The translations under genes were made by a program, and so were the position numbers. A DNA stretch of 64,000 nucleotides, taken from JBBDIP01 sp050260675. Its GTDB lineage: Bacteria; Bacillota; Sulfobacillia; Fermentithermobacillales; Fermentithermobacillaceae. The notes below the pieces were generated by a model, which saw nothing but the letters and a program-made list of their open reading frames with translations, ran no database searches and had not been told where the DNA came from. Position 1 is the stretch's first letter; every line of letters starts with the position of its first letter. Positions 1 to 7,694 of the stretch are shown in pieces. The stretch is taken from NCBI GenBank assembly GCA_050260675.1, contig JBLNCN010000005.1:992001-1056000 (forward strand), read 5' to 3'.

Positions 1-764
1 CTTGCCCAGGTAGCGGGGTCATCAGGATCCACCCCGGCCAGCGCTCCCAGGAGCAGCGCGGCATCCTCCACGGTGCGGGCCATGGGTCCTGCCGTATCCT
101 GCACATGAGAAATCGGGATTATGCCTGCCCGGCTGATGAGGCCTACAGTCGGCTTGATCCCTACCAAGGAGTTTTGGCAGGAGGGACTCAGGATGGAGCC
201 TGAGGTTTCGGTCCCCACCGCCAAGGTCGCCAGGTTGGCAGCGACTGCAGCCCCACACCCGGAACTTGACCCGCCGACGTCGAACTTGCCGGGACCGTAG
301 GGGTTCAAGACTTGGCCGCCCCTGGAGCTGTACCCGTTGGGCATGTTGTCGGTCATGAAGTTTGCCCACTCAGTCATGTTGGCTTTTCCCAGTATGACGG
401 CCCCTGCCTCGCGCAGCCTCCTAGCCACGAACGAGTCCTGGGGAGCGTAGGAGTCGGCAAGCGCCAGGGATCCTGCGCTGGTGTGCATCATGTCTTTGGT
501 ATCGATGTTGTCTTTCAGGAGCACCGGAATGCCGTGCAATGGACCCCTGAGGCCGGAGGCGGCTCGTTCCCTGTCCAAAGCTTCGGCAATGAAGAGGGCT
601 TCAGGATTCAGCTCCAGGACCGAATTCAGCGCCGGTCCCTGCCGGTCATACTGCCCGATCCGTTCCATGTAAGCCCACACGAGATCCCGCGATGTGATGC
701 GACCCCTCGCCATCATATCCTGCAGTTCCCTTACCGAAACTTCTTCGAGCCATGCTTCGGCCAC
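1..764 (-). CDS. Amidase signature family enzyme, C-terminus cut by window edge
   Basis: The reverse strand reads as an amidase-signature (AS) hydrolase, which cleaves carboxamides with a Ser-cisSer-Lys triad. Visible are the Lys segment (LLKDNIDT), the glycine/serine motif GGSSSGCGAAVAANLA and the nucleophile segment GTETSGSILSPS, followed by VGIKPTVGLISR. The frame runs off the left edge. I chose GTG at 764 because AAAGGGTGA lies 7 bases upstream; an in-frame GTG at 785 is an alternative. The N-terminus (SVRELQDMMARGRITSRDLV) is typical of soluble AS enzymes rather than exported ones. The true substrate cannot be read from the sequence; GatA is unlikely because no gatB or gatC is visible. 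Confidence 0.88.
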   Translation of the reverse strand, partial: MAEAWLEEVSVRELQDMMARGRITSRDLVWAYMERIGQYDRQGPALNSVLELNPEALFIAEALDRERAASGLRGPLHGIPVLLKDNIDTKDMMHTSAGSLALADSYAPQDSFVARRLREAGAVILGKANMTEWANFMTDNMPNGYSSRGGQVLNPYGPGKFDVGGSSSGCGAAVAANLATLAVGTETSGSILSPSCQNSLVGIKPTVGLISRAGIIPISHVQDTAGPMARTVEDAALLLGALAGVDPDDPATWA

Positions 765-810
765 CTCAGCGTCACCCTTTCTCACGAGGAGAGTCACGTA
801 AATAACGAAA

Positions 811-846
811 GGAGCGCGACCCAGGTAGGGCTCCCTGTCGCGCTCC
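811..846 (-). terminator. Intrinsic terminator after chemoreceptor gene
   Basis: GGAGCGCGAC pairs perfectly with GTCGCGCTCC across a 16-base loop. Read on the minus strand the hairpin is followed by a T-rich stretch (TTTCGTTATT), 44 bases after the stop of the chemoreceptor gene. Confidence 0.7.
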
Positions 847-889
847 TATGCTTCGATACCGAACGGGCCGTAACCTGCCCTGGGGACTT

Positions 890-2347
890 TTACGCGTCCC
901 CTTCGATGCGGAACCGCTTCACAGTCTCCTGTAGCCTGTCGGCCATCTCCGCCAGGTTTTGAGCGGCCTCCGACACTTGCCCGGTAGTCTTGTTCATCTC
1001 CTCGGTCGACGCCGAAACCTCTTCGGCGGCCGCGGCGCTCTCCTCTGAGGTCGCAGCCACAGCGTCGATCAGGCGCTTCACTTCCTCGGAACTGGAGGCC
1101 ATTTCGTTGACGATGGTGGCGTTCCTCTCAGCAATCTCCACAATCCTGGTGATGGCCTCGGTTGTCGTAGCGCTGGCCTCCTGGAGTGAACGAGACGACT
1201 CTATGAGGCTGGCGACCATCTCTTGTGACGCAGACGCGCTTTCATGGATAGCTGCCAATGCCGCGCCGGCGTCCTGCGCTAGGCTTTGTCCCGCGGCGAC
1301 ATCGTTTGCGCTGGCTTCCATGGAAGCGACCGCCTTGTCTATGGCTTCGCCGATCTTCTGAATCAGATCGCCGATGGTCTTGGTCTCGTGAGACGAACGC
1401 TCGGCGAGCCCCCTTACTTCGTCGGCGACCACCGCGAAACCGCGGCCGTACTCGCCTGCCCTAGCCGCTTCTATGGCGGCATTCAGCGCAAGGAGGTTGG
1501 TCTGGGAAGCAATGTCTGAGATGACTCCCACGATGTTCCTGATCTCTCTGGAGAGCTGGTTCAGTTCGGAGACCCTGGCGCTTACTTCCGACGTCGAGAC
1601 GCCGATCCGCTGGGTGTTCTCCATTACAGCCTGTACCGACTCAGTGCCTCTGGCGGCAGACTCCACGTTGCTGGCCGTCACGTTCGCGACTTCGTTGAGT
1701 ATCGCCAGGACTTCCTTCAGGGACTGGCCCGCGCGGTCTGTCACAGCGGCCGCGGTCTGCACGTGAGCGGCCTGCTCTTCAGTGCCCTCGGCCATGCCCT
1801 GAATTGACGCAGCCAGCTGGGCCACTGCCAGCGCGCTGTTCCCGGCTGCAGCGCTCTGTTCCTGGGAACCCCTAGCCACCTGCTGCATCGTGACGGCGAT
1901 CTGGCTCGATATTGCGGTTGATTCTTCCGAGGTCGCGGACAGCTCCTGGCTGGTAGAGGTCACCGCATAAGCGGCATCCGCCACCATGCGGAGCACGTTG
2001 GAGATGTGGTCCACGAAGGTGTTGAAATACTCCGAGATCTGTCCTGCCTCGTCCTTGCTGGAAACCTCGATGCGCCTTGTGAGGTCTCCTTCGCCGTCGG
2101 ATATGTCTTTCAGGATCTGCGCGACGAGCTTAAGCGGCTTCATTAGGCGGCGCGTCAGGTACGAAACCGCTATGCCCGCGACTGCCACCATTACCGTGAA
2201 GGCCAGCACTTGCGGCCTCACATGGTCCGCGGCGCTTCCCGCCGCTGCTACGAAGTAGAAGAGGCCCGCGAGAAAGAATGCACAAAGGCCCGCGACTGCA
2301 ATCGTAATCTTTTCGGCGATTCCAAGATTCTTTGTCTCGTTTTCCAA
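890..2347 (-). CDS. Methyl-accepting chemotaxis protein with minimal sensor region
   Basis: Chemotaxis signal transducer of 485 residues. Two membrane helices (about 12-36 and 44-66) are separated by only about eight residues, so there is no periplasmic ligand domain. A HAMP-like linker (67-117) leads into a long coiled-coil signalling domain whose hairpin tip (SQTNLLALNAAIEAARAGE onward, 281-315) is the conserved CheA/CheW contact. Heptad glutamine/glutamate-alanine repeats provide methylation sites; no C-terminal CheR-binding pentapeptide is seen. The start is TTG with GGGGGAT upstream. It stands alone with its own terminator. With no sensor domain it probably reads membrane state or works with a partner receptor (inference). 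Confidence 0.93.
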   Translation of the reverse strand: MENETKNLGIAEKITIAVAGLCAFFLAGLFYFVAAAGSAADHVRPQVLAFTVMVAVAGIAVSYLTRRLMKPLKLVAQILKDISDGEGDLTRRIEVSSKDEAGQISEYFNTFVDHISNVLRMVADAAYAVTSTSQELSATSEESTAISSQIAVTMQQVARGSQEQSAAAGNSALAVAQLAASIQGMAEGTEEQAAHVQTAAAVTDRAGQSLKEVLAILNEVANVTASNVESAARGTESVQAVMENTQRIGVSTSEVSARVSELNQLSREIRNIVGVISDIASQTNLLALNAAIEAARAGEYGRGFAVVADEVRGLAERSSHETKTIGDLIQKIGEAIDKAVASMEASANDVAAGQSLAQDAGAALAAIHESASASQEMVASLIESSRSLQEASATTTEAITRIVEIAERNATIVNEMASSSEEVKRLIDAVAATSEESAAAAEEVSASTEEMNKTTGQVSEAAQNLAEMADRLQETVKRFRIEGDA

Positions 2348-2527
2348 AGCAATATCCCCCCGGTCCCTTCTTCAGGTAGCTGCGCAAGTGCTCTACATGT
2401 CGGGCGGCGCCGGCTGCCGCTTTGAGAATCGGGGCTCATGTATATGCGTCCCGACAATTGGATCTATCGACATGAAAGCGGCAGCGATTATGCCAGAGAT
2501 CCTAAAGTTTGTGCCGCGAGTCCGTCC

Positions 2528-3148
2528 TCACTTAACAATCTTCAGCCAGTCGCCGAGAAGGAACTGCATCCTGCCCAGGAACAGGCTCACGCGCGACATC
2601 ACCGTATTGCCGAACGCCGAGCCGAACGCGATCATCATGACCGCGCGACCCACGGATCCAAGGCGCCCGACAACACTTTGCCTCTTCGTGGTGAACAGGA
2701 AGTGGGATATGACCGAGACCACGCCCAGAACAATTACGGCGTTATTGAGGGACGCGCCCGCCTTCCCTGCTACCCAAAGGGGCTTGAACGTAGCCGTCAC
2801 TTGGTCAAGGAGGAGCGATTTGAAATCGCGGGCCAGGATCAGTCCCGATCCGACACCGACGACGAAGGCGGCGTTGTACCTGGCGAGCCATTGCCACCCG
2901 CTGATGTACCGGGTGTAGACAAGGAGTCCAAGGCAGATGGGGATGAGAAGATGGTACTTCTGGTTCGCTATGATGTCCTGAGAAGACGGCCGGATGTAGT
3001 TGAACCAGGTAACGACCACGGTGTAGCCGGCGTAGAGTCCAACGTACAGGTGCTCGGCGACCTTGTACAGCGGGCTATCGGCAAAGACAACCGAGAACAG
3101 CATGATGGTAAGCGCGGCCTGAATCCAGGTAAGCACTGTCACGGGCAC
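2528..3148 (-). CDS. Membrane protein of unknown function, fourth gene of DUF6754-like operon
   Basis: A 206-residue protein with about six hydrophobic helices (for example 10-25, 36-50, 68-80, 92-108, 133-150, 164-182) ending in a polar GDWLKIVK tail. I do not recognise the family. It overlaps the preceding gene by 10 bases and is the last of four translationally coupled membrane genes. A conserved-looking block (SLNNAVIVLG, then GRAVMMIAFGSAFGNTVMSR) reappears in decayed form in the pseudogene at 24624-24950, so at least two relatives existed in this genome. Probably a subunit of a membrane complex (inference from operon coupling). Confidence 0.8.
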   Translation of the reverse strand: MPVTVLTWIQAALTIMLFSVVFADSPLYKVAEHLYVGLYAGYTVVVTWFNYIRPSSQDIIANQKYHLLIPICLGLLVYTRYISGWQWLARYNAAFVVGVGSGLILARDFKSLLLDQVTATFKPLWVAGKAGASLNNAVIVLGVVSVISHFLFTTKRQSVVGRLGSVGRAVMMIAFGSAFGNTVMSRVSLFLGRMQFLLGDWLKIVK

Positions 3149-4056
3149 CGAACACCCCTCCTCTGCTTGGACCTTCTCTCGATGAGGTAGCCTGCGTTGC
3201 CCAGGAGGATGAGCAGGACTATGAGGGCGTGGGCAAAGGACTGAGCGTCCATTCCGGCAGTCGCCAGTCCCGGACGCCCCAACAAGGTCTCGTATTCGGC
3301 CGCGCCCTTCATCCCGAGAATGCCTCCGACAACTTGCCCGGAGCTCAGATAGGGCATGGTCCCGGGAGCTTCCACCGACGTGCAGGAGACGCCCAGGGGC
3401 TTGCCGAGCGGAGCGGACACCACCTTGATGTATTCAGGCGTTCCGGGGGTGCCGGTTACGAAGACCATGAGGAACTTGGCGTCCTTCAGACTGCGGAATT
3501 CGGCCATGAGCGGCAGCTCGGTGAAACTGGTGCCTGTCACGTCCACCCCGCTGGAGGCAACCCAGGCATCCCTTGTCATCTGGTCGAGCCAGAGGTCCCG
3601 TCCCGGCCGGTATCCTATGTTCACAAAATCGATCCCGTACCGCTTGTCGGGGTAGTCGGGCAGCACCGCATCGAAGGCCTGCATGCCGAGGTCTCCTGCC
3701 ATCTGCCACATACCGCCAGACACTATCCGGAGGTCTTTGTCGAACGCGTCGCGGATCACCATCTCGGCGGCAGGCATGAGCTCGGGCACGGCGCCGGCAT
3801 CGAACTCAAAGCCCATCCACAGGATGCTGCCGCTAGGGAGGCCTGAGATGGCGTCATGTACCTTCATGGTCTCAGGCGTTGCTCTTATGGCCAGCCCCAC
3901 GGGCCGGATCAGCGCGAAGGCGATGACGGCTATCAACAGGACGTATATGACGCGCCTATCGATGCCGCTGATCCTCTCGGCGCCGCCTATCCTCTCGACA
4001 ACGCTCAGCCTCTCTGCGCCGCCTATCCTTACCTCAGGACCTCCCTTAGCAGCCAT
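3139..4056 (-). CDS. Membrane-anchored extracytoplasmic protein of unknown function
   Basis: 305 residues. The N-terminal cytoplasmic stretch repeats a short motif (RIGGAERLSVVE then RIGGAERISGID), then one helix (about 36-55), a roughly 210-residue external domain with alternating strand/helix character (segments such as YGIDFVNIGY and KFLMVFVTGTPGTPEYIKVV), and a second helix near 278-292 followed by a basic tail. This resembles a Rossmann-like extracellular domain held between two anchors, but I cannot name the family. The stop lies one base before the next gene and the start is one base after the upstream gene ends, so synthesis is coupled with the other three operon members. Confidence 0.78.
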   Translation of the reverse strand: MAAKGGPEVRIGGAERLSVVERIGGAERISGIDRRVIYVLLIAVIAFALIRPVGLAIRATPETMKVHDAISGLPSGSILWMGFEFDAGAVPELMPAAEMVIRDAFDKDLRIVSGGMWQMAGDLGMQAFDAVLPDYPDKRYGIDFVNIGYRPGRDLWLDQMTRDAWVASSGVDVTGTSFTELPLMAEFRSLKDAKFLMVFVTGTPGTPEYIKVVSAPLGKPLGVSCTSVEAPGTMPYLSSGQVVGGILGMKGAAEYETLLGRPGLATAGMDAQSFAHALIVLLILLGNAGYLIERRSKQRRGVRCP

Positions 4057-4057
4057 A

Positions 4058-4726
4058 CTACTCGGCCCCTCCCAGATGAACGCGCTCTATGCCGGTTAGA
4101 ACGCGCAGGGCCGTCGCGATGCCGCCGAAGGCAGCGCTGATCTGGATTCCCCGCATCCCTGCGACACTCGGCACGTTCAATATCCACCCCGCGACCTTAG
4201 GGAAAGCAGGTGAAATCAGGGCGCCGAGGGGTACCCGTCCGATCATCATCAAGACAGCTGAAATCAGCAGGATAGTTGACTGAAGGTTCCTCGCCCTGAA
4301 CGCCCGGTACGACGCGGAGGCGATGTAAAAGACCAGGGTGGAATACACCGTTGCGTTCAGCGGGGCGATGATCTGGCTGTATATCAGCTTCCAGGTAGGG
4401 TTCGCCGCGTTCTTGGCTATGAAGATGCCGAAGAACATGACAGCGTACATGCCTGAAATGGCCACAAGGCTGTATGGCCAGTCCGCTCGCCTCCGGGCAA
4501 CCCTATGACCGTGTACCCGGGTGATGTTGATGACACCAACCAGTACCATCCAGCCCTGGACAAGAAGGAACCAGTTGTTCAACTCAAGATGGACGGCGGC
4601 AAGGAGGGAAGAGCCGGTGAAATACGACGAAATGAGCCACAAGAGGCCCGCCACGAGACCAATCGCGATCGGCGCTTCCTTCTTCATCCCTGCACCCCCT
4701 ACCTGGTAAGGAGCTGCGATAGCCAC
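4058..4726 (-). CDS. Multi-pass membrane protein of unknown function
   Basis: 222 residues with about six to seven predicted helices and short loops; a basic RRRADW segment marks a cytoplasmic loop. The N-terminus (MAIAAPYQVGGAGMKKEAPIAIG) overlaps the upstream gene by 28 bases; an internal ATG before KKEAPIAIG, about 13 codons in, is a plausible true start because a purine-rich GGGTGCAGGG precedes it. No enzyme motif is visible. It is the second gene of the four-gene membrane operon and is probably a core membrane subunit with the products on either side (inference). Confidence 0.77.
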   Translation of the reverse strand: MAIAAPYQVGGAGMKKEAPIAIGLVAGLLWLISSYFTGSSLLAAVHLELNNWFLLVQGWMVLVGVINITRVHGHRVARRRADWPYSLVAISGMYAVMFFGIFIAKNAANPTWKLIYSQIIAPLNATVYSTLVFYIASASYRAFRARNLQSTILLISAVLMMIGRVPLGALISPAFPKVAGWILNVPSVAGMRGIQISAAFGGIATALRVLTGIERVHLGGAE

Positions 4727-5478
4727 TTCAATCCGAAGGTCTGCAGCAGTGACCCAAGGATGATGAGGGCGATCACGGCCATCTTCCCTACATCGCCGGC
4801 GACAATATCGCCCAGCAAAACCGGGTCTTTGGAGAGGTAGGCGCTCGCCGCATACAATTCTTCACCTGTGAGGCAGTAATCGCAGGCAGCAACGAAAAAC
4901 GGGATCTGGGAAGTCTGGGCAGTACCGGCGATCTGAACGCATCCCACCGAGTTGCCTACCTCCGCAAAGATGAGGGACTCGGCCCAAAAAGCGCCCAGCA
5001 GCAAGTTGGCGGCAGGACGCTCACGGTACATGATCCCCGTTACGCCTGAGGCATAGGCGAACTGGTCCTCGGATAGGAAGCGGACGTTGTTCTGGGCGTA
5101 TGAGCAGGGCTTGCCCTCATCGGCGTATGCCTGCTTCACGATGCCCTCCGTGATGGGATGCACAACGCTGTGCCGGTTGGTTACGATAATGGCCGTATCG
5201 TACTTCGCACACATCCTCGCAACATAGGAAAGTATGGAGAAGGCCGCAAGGGTCTGGGAGTTATCGACGGTACCGATGCCGGGACAGAAATGGACGGGCC
5301 GCCCCATCTCAGTGGAACGCCCGATGGCCTCGTTGAGAGCATCAACGCCATCGACCTTCCTGACAGGGGGAATCACCGATCCCTTCCTGGCACGCCTCAT
5401 CATGACCCAGACTAGGGTCACGTAGGCGATCTCCAGCCAGAAGGACGCCGCGAAGCCTCTGGCTAGACTCAACCGCAC
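4699..5478 (-). CDS. DUF6754-like membrane-anchored protein, first gene of the operon
   Basis: About 259 residues from the chosen start. One N-terminal helix (SFWLEIAYVTLVWVMM) anchors a soluble domain with motifs GRPVHFCPGIGTVDN, IVTNRHSVVHPITEGIV and a C-terminal helix near the end. From memory these motifs match the family named DUF6754; this needs a Pfam check. The longest frame begins at a TTG at 5541 with no ribosome binding site. The true start is more likely GTG 5478 or TTG 5472, just after AGGAGG and GGGAGG. It leads an operon of four membrane proteins with overlaps or one-base gaps, so the products probably assemble together. Confidence 0.78.
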   Translation of the reverse strand: MRLSLARGFAASFWLEIAYVTLVWVMMRRARKGSVIPPVRKVDGVDALNEAIGRSTEMGRPVHFCPGIGTVDNSQTLAAFSILSYVARMCAKYDTAIIVTNRHSVVHPITEGIVKQAYADEGKPCSYAQNNVRFLSEDQFAYASGVTGIMYRERPAANLLLGAFWAESLIFAEVGNSVGCVQIAGTAQTSQIPFFVAACDYCLTGEELYAASAYLSKDPVLLGDIVAGDVGKMAVIALIILGSLLQTFGLKWLSQLLTR

Positions 5479-5752
5479 TGCACCTCCCGAAACCTCCTGG
5501 ATCCCAGCATCCCAGCTCTGAACTCCCGAATTCCGTTCCAAAGGTGGACTCCCGAGTTCTCAGTCTCCAAGAGGCCAATCCTCACATCTATTCGCTGAAC
5601 GAAGGTGCATGACCTATCGGAAATAGGCCTTACGCTGGGATGTATGTTTTGGGCGACTTGCCTTGTGATGGAGCCAGGGGATGGGACTGCCTGCGGGGGA
5701 AGTTGGATCTGTCGTTGGATCCTCGGGCTCCTCGGGATCCTCGAACCCTCGA

Positions 5753-5800
5753 CGACGTGATGAGCAAATGGACCATTTGCCGCTGACGTGATGAGGAAAC
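5753..5800. promoter_or_regulatory. Palindrome inside a direct repeat upstream of the DUF6754-like operon
   Basis: The gap 5479-5875 holds no convincing gene. It carries a perfect 17-base palindrome, GCAAATGG-A-CCATTTGC (5764-5780), embedded in a direct repeat GACGTGATGAGCAAA / GACGTGATGAGGAAA (5753-5767 and 5786-5800). It lies about 275 bases upstream of the operon start and is a candidate operator. No clear -35/-10 pair was found beside it. Confidence 0.4.
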
Positions 5801-5864
5801 AGACGAATCCGGCCGCGGGAACGACAACGATGGCAGACAGTTTACGGGGGATGAGAGGAAGGAA

Positions 5865-5892
5865 GGAGACCCGGACTAGGGTCCGGATCTCC
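5865..5892 (-). terminator. Possible terminator hairpin over the rsgA stop codon
   Basis: GGAGACCCGGAC pairs with GTCCGGATCTCC with one mismatch and a four-base loop. It overlaps the last codons of rsgA; on the minus strand it is followed by TTCCTTCCTC, a weak T-rich tail. Confidence 0.4.
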
Positions 5893-6922
5893 TCCGGCTC
5901 TTACCCATTGCGTCTTTCATGACTCTCATGTACTCCTGGTAACGGTCTTCATCCAGTTCGCCGCTGTGCAGGGCTGCCTTGACGGCGCATCCCGGCTCGT
6001 GGGTATGAGAGCAATCGCTGAAGCGGCAGCCTGCCGCGATCTCGTCGATGTCCTCAAACTCGGATTTCACGGTGTCCTCGCTGAGATTCCAGAACCCTAT
6101 GGCGCGCAGCCCAGGTAAATCAGCCACATACCCGCCGCCGATGTCGATGAGCGACGAAAAGGTAGTGGAGTGCCGCCCTTTTCCTGTAGTGCTGCTAATG
6201 GATAGAGTCTTAGCCTGGAGGTCAGGGCAGATGCCCTTCAAGAGCGACGTCTTCCCCACACCGGACGGCCCAGCGAATACCGAAGTCTTGCCTTGCAGAA
6301 GGGAGCGAAGCTCTTCGAGCCCCTGTCCAGTTGCCGCGCTGGTCAAGAGCACCTTTACACCGCGGTCCTCCAGCGCACGTTTGACCTCGAGAACATGGCG
6401 CGCATCGAGTCCACCGTCTCCGTGGAGCCCGGACCCGATCTCCAGATCGATGCCTGCCTGGTCGACCTTGTTGATGCAGACTGCAGGCGCGATTTGGGCC
6501 TGACGGGCGAGAAGCAGGTATCGGTCGATTGTGGTGAGCTTCAGCGGCGGGGCTACCGCGGCCGCAACAGCCACCACAAAGTCAACGTTCACCGCAAGTA
6601 CCTGCGGGATCAGAGTTGTGCCAGGCCAGGGGGGCGGAGCCAGCCGGTACAACGATGTTCTCCTCGGCAGGATCTCGGAAATGAGGGCTGTCCCGGACTT
6701 CGGGTCCAGCTTATCGAGTTCCACGTAATCGCCCACCACAACCGACATATCGGAGAGCTTCTGGCGTTTGGCTTTCAGCCGCCCCCTCAATCTGCAGTTC
6801 CATACCGCGTCACCGGAGCGGACAAGGTATGAACCGGGTCCCGTGCGGACAACCAGCCCGGTGGGTGCGGGGCCATGAGCCTCCTCCGGCTCTGTGACTG
6901 TAACCCATTCCTGTTGGTTCAA
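5876..6922 (-). CDS. rsgA: RsgA, small ribosomal subunit biogenesis GTPase
   Basis: Circularly permuted GTPase that helps mature the 30S subunit. All hallmarks are visible in permuted order: an N-terminal OB-like domain (about 20-90), G4 NKVD (151-154), the P-loop GPSGVGKTS (218-226), a switch I segment HSTTFSS, G3 DLPG (268-271), and the C-terminal zinc knuckle C299, C304, H306, C312. At 348 residues it is slightly longer than usual because of 20 extra N-terminal residues. The start is TTG with AGGAGG seven bases upstream. It is preceded by a promoter and a long structured leader (7025-7216), suggesting control at the RNA level. Confidence 0.97.
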   Translation of the reverse strand: MNQQEWVTVTEPEEAHGPAPTGLVVRTGPGSYLVRSGDAVWNCRLRGRLKAKRQKLSDMSVVVGDYVELDKLDPKSGTALISEILPRRTSLYRLAPPPWPGTTLIPQVLAVNVDFVVAVAAAVAPPLKLTTIDRYLLLARQAQIAPAVCINKVDQAGIDLEIGSGLHGDGGLDARHVLEVKRALEDRGVKVLLTSAATGQGLEELRSLLQGKTSVFAGPSGVGKTSLLKGICPDLQAKTLSISSTTGKGRHSTTFSSLIDIGGGYVADLPGLRAIGFWNLSEDTVKSEFEDIDEIAAGCRFSDCSHTHEPGCAVKAALHSGELDEDRYQEYMRVMKDAMGKSRRRSGP

Positions 6923-6964
6923 GGCTAATCCTCCTGATGGTGAAACTGAGTTGTGAAACCCGTC

Positions 6965-7019
6965 TGTGACGTATCAGTGACGGATCAGTGACGGATCAGT
7001 GACGTATCTGTGACGTCTG
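6965..7019. repeat. Five tandem copies of an 11-bp repeat
   Basis: Five head-to-tail copies of (A/T)GTGACG(G/T)ATC fill 6965-7019 with only a few changes. The 11-base period is close to one helical turn, so the same DNA face is presented five times. The array lies 43 bases upstream of the rsgA start and inside the inferred rsgA leader. Confidence 0.8.
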
Positions 7020-7024
7020 GATGC

Positions 7025-7216
7025 GGCACAACCCAGGTTCCCTCGCCATCAGGGTAGTAGGTAAGAAAAGAGGCGCTGCTTCGGCTGGCTTCGATACGAC
7101 CCCTTAGAACCTAGCTGCGGATACCGGGGTTGTGCCACGCTTGTGTTATGCGAGCAATGCTATCGCTCACGTGCACACACCCCTTTCTCGTGGTAGCGGA
7201 AGTTTGGAACCGAAAT
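7025..7216 (-). ncRNA. Candidate structured leader RNA of rsgA
   Basis: On the minus strand, downstream of a good promoter, the sequence forms two domains. The distal one is closed by a 10-bp stem, GGCACAACCC with GGGTTGTGCC (7025-7034 / 7127-7136), stacked on AGGTTC/GAACCT (7035-7040 / 7107-7112). The proximal one has CCACG/CGTGG (7135-7139 / 7189-7193) enclosing a GAGCGAT/ATTGCTC hairpin whose G-U pair works only in the minus-strand RNA. I looked for the SRP GGAA-loop motif, T-box, SAM, TPP, cobalamin and c-di-GMP signatures and saw none. It could be a cis-acting leader or a separate small RNA. Confidence 0.45.
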
Positions 7217-7223
7217 CAAAGCC

Positions 7224-7253
7224 ATAGTACTCGCTTGCCCGGCTGTATGTCAA
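7224..7253 (-). promoter_or_regulatory. Sigma-A type promoter for the rsgA leader
   Basis: On the minus strand: -35 TTGACA (7253-7248), 18-base spacer, -10 TACTAT (7229-7224). The expected start of transcription is near 7216, giving a leader of about 295 bases before rsgA. Confidence 0.65.
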
Positions 7254-7372
7254 TCGAACGAGGACGTTCCTCACTCTGCGGCATGGGTTCACATAACATG
7301 AGCCGTAACTCGCACCGGCAAGCCGGCAGCAGCGACTAGACCGCTGCCCCTGAGTTACACGGGAGGTGCGGC

Positions 7373-7501
7373 ATGAGGAAACCCAGCTTGGGAGGTCTAC
7401 GAAAACCCAAATCTGGACGCAAGAGCTCAGGAGGAAAGGTATGCTTTGGTCCCAACTGTGGCGGAGCGAAGAAGGGCGGCCAGAAGAAGAAGGGACGGTA
7501 G
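7373..7501 (+). CDS. 42-residue lysine/arginine-rich protein with a Cys pair
   Basis: A small ORF with a good ribosome binding site (GGGAGGTG four bases before ATG). The product is extremely basic (about a third K/R), glycine- and serine-rich, with one CFGPNC motif near residues 24-29 and a KKGGQKKKGR tail. I do not recognise a family. The composition suggests binding to RNA, ribosome or another polyanion; the two cysteines could bind metal or form a disulfide. It is divergent from rsgA and followed by a strong hairpin at 7554-7595. Without homologues it remains a prediction, but ribosome binding site, stop and terminator fit a real gene. Confidence 0.6.
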   Translation: MRKPSLGGLRKPKSGRKSSGGKVCFGPNCGGAKKGGQKKKGR

Positions 7502-7553
7502 AGACGCTAGAGGCGGCAGGGAAGTCGGGGACGGCAGGGACGACGAAGAGACT

Positions 7554-7595
7554 GCGGCCCCCAGGTTCGGACGAGAGTCCTGACCTGGAGGCCGC
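7554..7595. terminator. Strong hairpin, probable terminator for the 42-residue gene
   Basis: GCGGCC-CCCAGGT-GGAC pairs with GTCC-ACCTGG-GGCCGC in a near-perfect 17-bp stem with a GAGA loop. A weak TACTCTACC tail follows on the plus strand. It sits between this gene and the convergent M81 peptidase gene (stop at 7695) and may serve both. Confidence 0.55.
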
Positions 7596-7694
7596 TACTC
7601 TACCTCACACGCTGTCTCACACGCTACCTAGCGCGTATTCAACCTGCTACTCCGAAATGCTACTTCAGGTGTGGCTGCCTTACTGCTCCGTGCC

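Noticed and set aside
1..764. GatA subunit of Glu-tRNA(Gln) amidotransferase
   Set aside because: No gatB or gatC beside it and the sequence fits general amidases equally well.
312..962. A 216-codon open frame on the plus strand over the amidase and chemoreceptor 3' end
   Set aside because: It is antisense to clear amidase-signature motifs and its translation has no family character; high-GC DNA often opens such frames.
5630..5827. A 65-codon minus-strand frame between rsgA and the membrane operon
   Set aside because: No ribosome binding site, low-complexity Ser/Arg-rich translation, and it covers the palindrome-repeat region.
7025..7136. SRP RNA, 6S RNA or tmRNA
   Set aside because: The long closing stem suggested one of these, but the SRP GGAA-loop core, the 6S open-complex-like bubble and the tmRNA acceptor end are not recognisable.
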